From Halocaridina rubra (Eukaryota; Arthropoda; Malacostraca; Decapoda; Atyidae), in the NCBI GenBank assembly GCA_037179515.1, contig JAXCGZ010001889.1:242501-252500 (forward strand): DNA of 10,000 nt, given 5' to 3'. Positions 8,759-10,000 of this stretch are shown one piece after another. Position numbers and translations under genes: made by a program. Numbering within the stretch: the first letter of the stretch is position 1; every line of letters begins with the position of its first letter. Under the pieces are notes generated by a model. That model ran no database searches. It was not told the origin of the DNA and saw only the letters and a program-made list of their open reading frames with translations.

Positions 8759-8840
<82 letters not shown>
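8759..8840. repeat. (TA)n microsatellite
   Basis: This is a pure TA tract of about 41 units, just upstream of SINE copy B. The Tyr-Ile repeat frame on the minus strand is an artefact. Confidence 0.97.
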
Positions 8841-8841
<1 letters not shown>

Positions 8842-8864
8842 TCTGTTCCAGAATTATTTAACAT

Positions 8865-8880
8865 TTTGTATTTGTAATTT
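8865..8880 (+). repeat. Target-site duplication, left copy
   Basis: TTTGTATTTGTAATTT is identical to 9085-9100 and immediately precedes the SINE. Perfect identity suggests a fairly recent insertion by target-primed reverse transcription. Confidence 0.9.
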
Positions 8881-9084
8881 CCACTTCCAGTAGTTACCGC
8901 GGCTCAAACGGTAGCGTCCGCTACTCTGAGGCGTCAGGTCGAGGGTTCGCGCCCCGTCACGGTCTGAGGTTAGCAAGGGTATGCACTCAGGGTAACGATT
9001 ACATCTGCCAAAACAAGTCCTTCGCAAGAAGGCAACCGTCCTAGCCCTTGGTTGAAAAGGGAGTCCTTGACGTAAAACCGGAAC
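8881..9084 (+). mobile_element. tRNA-derived SINE, copy B, with intact target-site duplication
   Basis: This 204-bp insertion sits between two perfect 16-bp repeats. The tRNA-like head (about 8893-8965) has a box-A-like CGGCTCAAACGGTAGCG and a box-B-like GGGTTCGCGCCCC inside a plausible T-arm (CGAGG / CCCCG). Initiation by RNA polymerase III from these internal boxes is expected. The tRNA-unrelated body contains CTGAGGTTAGCAAGGG, ACTCAGGGTAACGATTAC, CCTTCGCAAGAAGG (5-bp stem, GCAA loop) and ends GACGTAAAACCGGAAC without a poly(A) tail. Copy A at 2132-2330 is very similar, so the family is multi-copy. The LINE in this window shows no obvious shared 3' end, so the mobilising partner is unknown. 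Confidence 0.88.
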
Positions 9085-9100
9085 TTTGTATTTGTAATTT
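9085..9100 (+). repeat. Target-site duplication, right copy
   Basis: This second copy of the 16-bp TTTGTATTTGTAATTT directly follows the SINE's 3' end. It fixes the element's boundaries and its plus-strand orientation. Confidence 0.9.
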
Positions 9101-9241
9101 TTAACGTAGTTTGAATAATGATAAGTTATTTCCAAACTTCATTAAGAGACCTACTGTACTGAAAGAATATGAAGATAATATTAAGATTTTTTTTATTTTT
9201 AAGGTTGTTTAACCTTTCTTCATCAGGAACAGTGATTTTTA
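9101..9241. other. Unassigned spacer
   Basis: AT-rich sequence lies between the SINE and the transposase relic. It includes a small perfect hairpin AAGGTT-GTTT-AACCTT (9201-9216). Part may be decayed transposon sequence. Confidence 0.4.
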
Positions 9242-9878
9242 AAACGGCTGGCTGGAAATAGTGTTAGTGAGGCCATAATATGCGCTGAGACTTTACAAAT
9301 ACATCATGATTTAGTAGCGAACACTCCAAGTTCTAGTGGTGCTAAAATTGAGGAAATTAAAGCCAGCAGAGGCTGGTTTGAAAAATTTCGTCGACGAACT
9401 GGGATTCATAGCGTTGTTAGGCATGGAGAGACGGCTAGTTCCGATCAAAAGGCAGCGGATGCCTATGTGGCTGAATTCTCCAAATATCATAGAAAGTGAA
9501 GGTTACGTTTTGCAGCAAGTTTTTAACTGTGATGAAACCGGACTATTTTGGAAGAAAATGCCCATAAGAACGTATATAACCCTAGAGGAGAAGTTACAGC
9601 CTGGCCACAAACCTATGAAAGACAGGCTTACAATTTTGGGGACTGTGAGATCAAGCCTCTCTTAGTCTACCACTCTGAACATCCGCGTGTTTTTAAGCTA
9701 ACCTTCCAGTAATGTGGAGGTCGAATCCAAAAGCTTGGGTCACGTGGATTTTATTTATAGAGTGGTTGATAGAAGTGTTTGAGCCAACTGTGTAGAAATA
9801 TCTTGAGGAAAGAGATTCGTCCCTTGAGTGTCTCCTCCAGGTTTGGAAAAGACCTTGCTCTAGAACACGACTTCATAC
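9242..9878 (+). pseudogene. Tigger/pogo-like (Tc1-mariner superfamily) transposase relic
   Basis: This encoded a cut-and-paste DDE transposase of the Tigger/Jerky/CENP-B type. Four blocks in shifting frames are readable. Block 1 (9242-9499) is the end of the CENPB-type DNA-binding domain: KRLAGNSVSEAI, then ASRGWFEKFRRRTGIHSVV. Block 2 (about 9486-9640) has YVLQQVFNCDETGLFWKKMP with the first catalytic Asp at 9531-9533, then KPMKDRLTIL. Block 3 (9641-9702) is GDCEIKPLLVYHSEHPRVFK. Block 4 (9703-9837) is LPVMWRSNPKAWVT, FIEWLIEVFEPTV, a stop, then KYLEE and ECLL. ECLL runs straight into PPGLE, so the segment that normally carries the second catalytic Asp is missing. The N-terminal helix-turn-helix and the C-terminus are absent. 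It is not functional. Confidence 0.85.
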
Positions 9879-9949
9879 ATTACATCATACATTTACCTTT
9901 GCTCTCTCCCCCAATTTGGGGTAGCCAACATCGAAAAGAAGAAACAATA
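9879..9949 (-). repeat. Short interspersed hairpin repeat, copy 3
   Basis: Read on the minus strand it gives TTCTTTTCGATGTTGGCTA, then CCCC-AAATT-GGGGG, AGAGAGCAAAGG and TAAATGTATGATG. This matches copy 1 at 1881-1950 in the same order. It begins where the transposase similarity stops, so it may have inserted into, or truncated, the Tigger relic. Confidence 0.65.
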
Positions 9950-10000
9950 AGTGGATTACTTTGCTCTATGGGGAATGACGAGGGAGCTAGCGACTGTTCA
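9950..10000. other. Unassigned window end
   Basis: The last 50 bases show no recognisable feature and do not obviously continue the transposase. Confidence 0.4.

Noticed and set aside
8896..8965. A functional tRNA gene within SINE copy B
   Set aside because: Box A and box B fit, but the D and anticodon arms do not pair well, a near-identical copy with a long body exists at 2132-2330, and target-site duplications show it is a SINE.
9201..9216. AAGGTT-GTTT-AACCTT hairpin as a terminator
   Set aside because: A 6-bp stem in AT-rich eukaryotic-type DNA is expected by chance, and there is no bacterial gene for it to end.

Overview
The window looks like nuclear, intergenic DNA from an arthropod, most likely a decapod crustacean (shrimp, prawn or crayfish). 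The reasons are the very high load of long dinucleotide, trinucleotide and tetranucleotide microsatellites (about a tenth of the window by my count), the AT-rich unique sequence, and the mix of tRNA-derived SINE, CR1/L2-type LINE, Tigger/pogo-type transposase relic and TTAA-flanked foldback element. I see no intact host protein-coding gene, no bacterial-type operon and no CRISPR array. Species assignment is an inference from repeat style, not from a marker gene.

Layout. 76-234 holds a foldback MITE-like element flanked by TTAA. A small perfect hairpin and a 200-bp (TAA)n tract follow. 700-1700 is a chain of microsatellites: (TG)n, (TC)n, (AT)n-(GATA)n, a 20-bp-arm inverted repeat, and an (AT)n tract with regularly spaced breaks. 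1706-1978 is (TAA)n interrupted by a short hairpin repeat that recurs twice more (about 7650 and 9900). 2132-2330 is a reverse-oriented tRNA-derived SINE. 2400-3300 and 3360-4270 are mostly unassigned single-copy-looking DNA, with a weak tRNA-like fragment, a (TC)n tract and a GC-richer block of unknown nature. 4735-7660, on the minus strand, is a decayed but nearly full CR1/L2-group non-LTR retrotransposon: an ORF1 relic with two zinc knuckles, then ORF2 with AP endonuclease, reverse transcriptase and the conserved C-terminal region down to its natural stop. Diverged direct copies of a roughly 70-bp repeat lie on either side of it. 8299-8704 is a tandem duplication of a microsatellite plus about 150 bp of unique sequence. 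8881-9084 is a second, plus-strand SINE copy with a perfect 16-bp target-site duplication. 9242-9878 is a Tigger-like DDE transposase pseudogene that has lost the segment carrying its second catalytic aspartate; a copy of the short hairpin repeat follows at once.

Nothing here acts as a pathway. The window is a record of successive transposon insertions and microsatellite growth. The most useful signals are the SINE family (tRNA-like head, GNRA hairpin, clean target-site duplication), the TTAA foldback element, the hairpin repeat that sits beside microsatellites, and the exact lesions in the LINE and Tigger relics.
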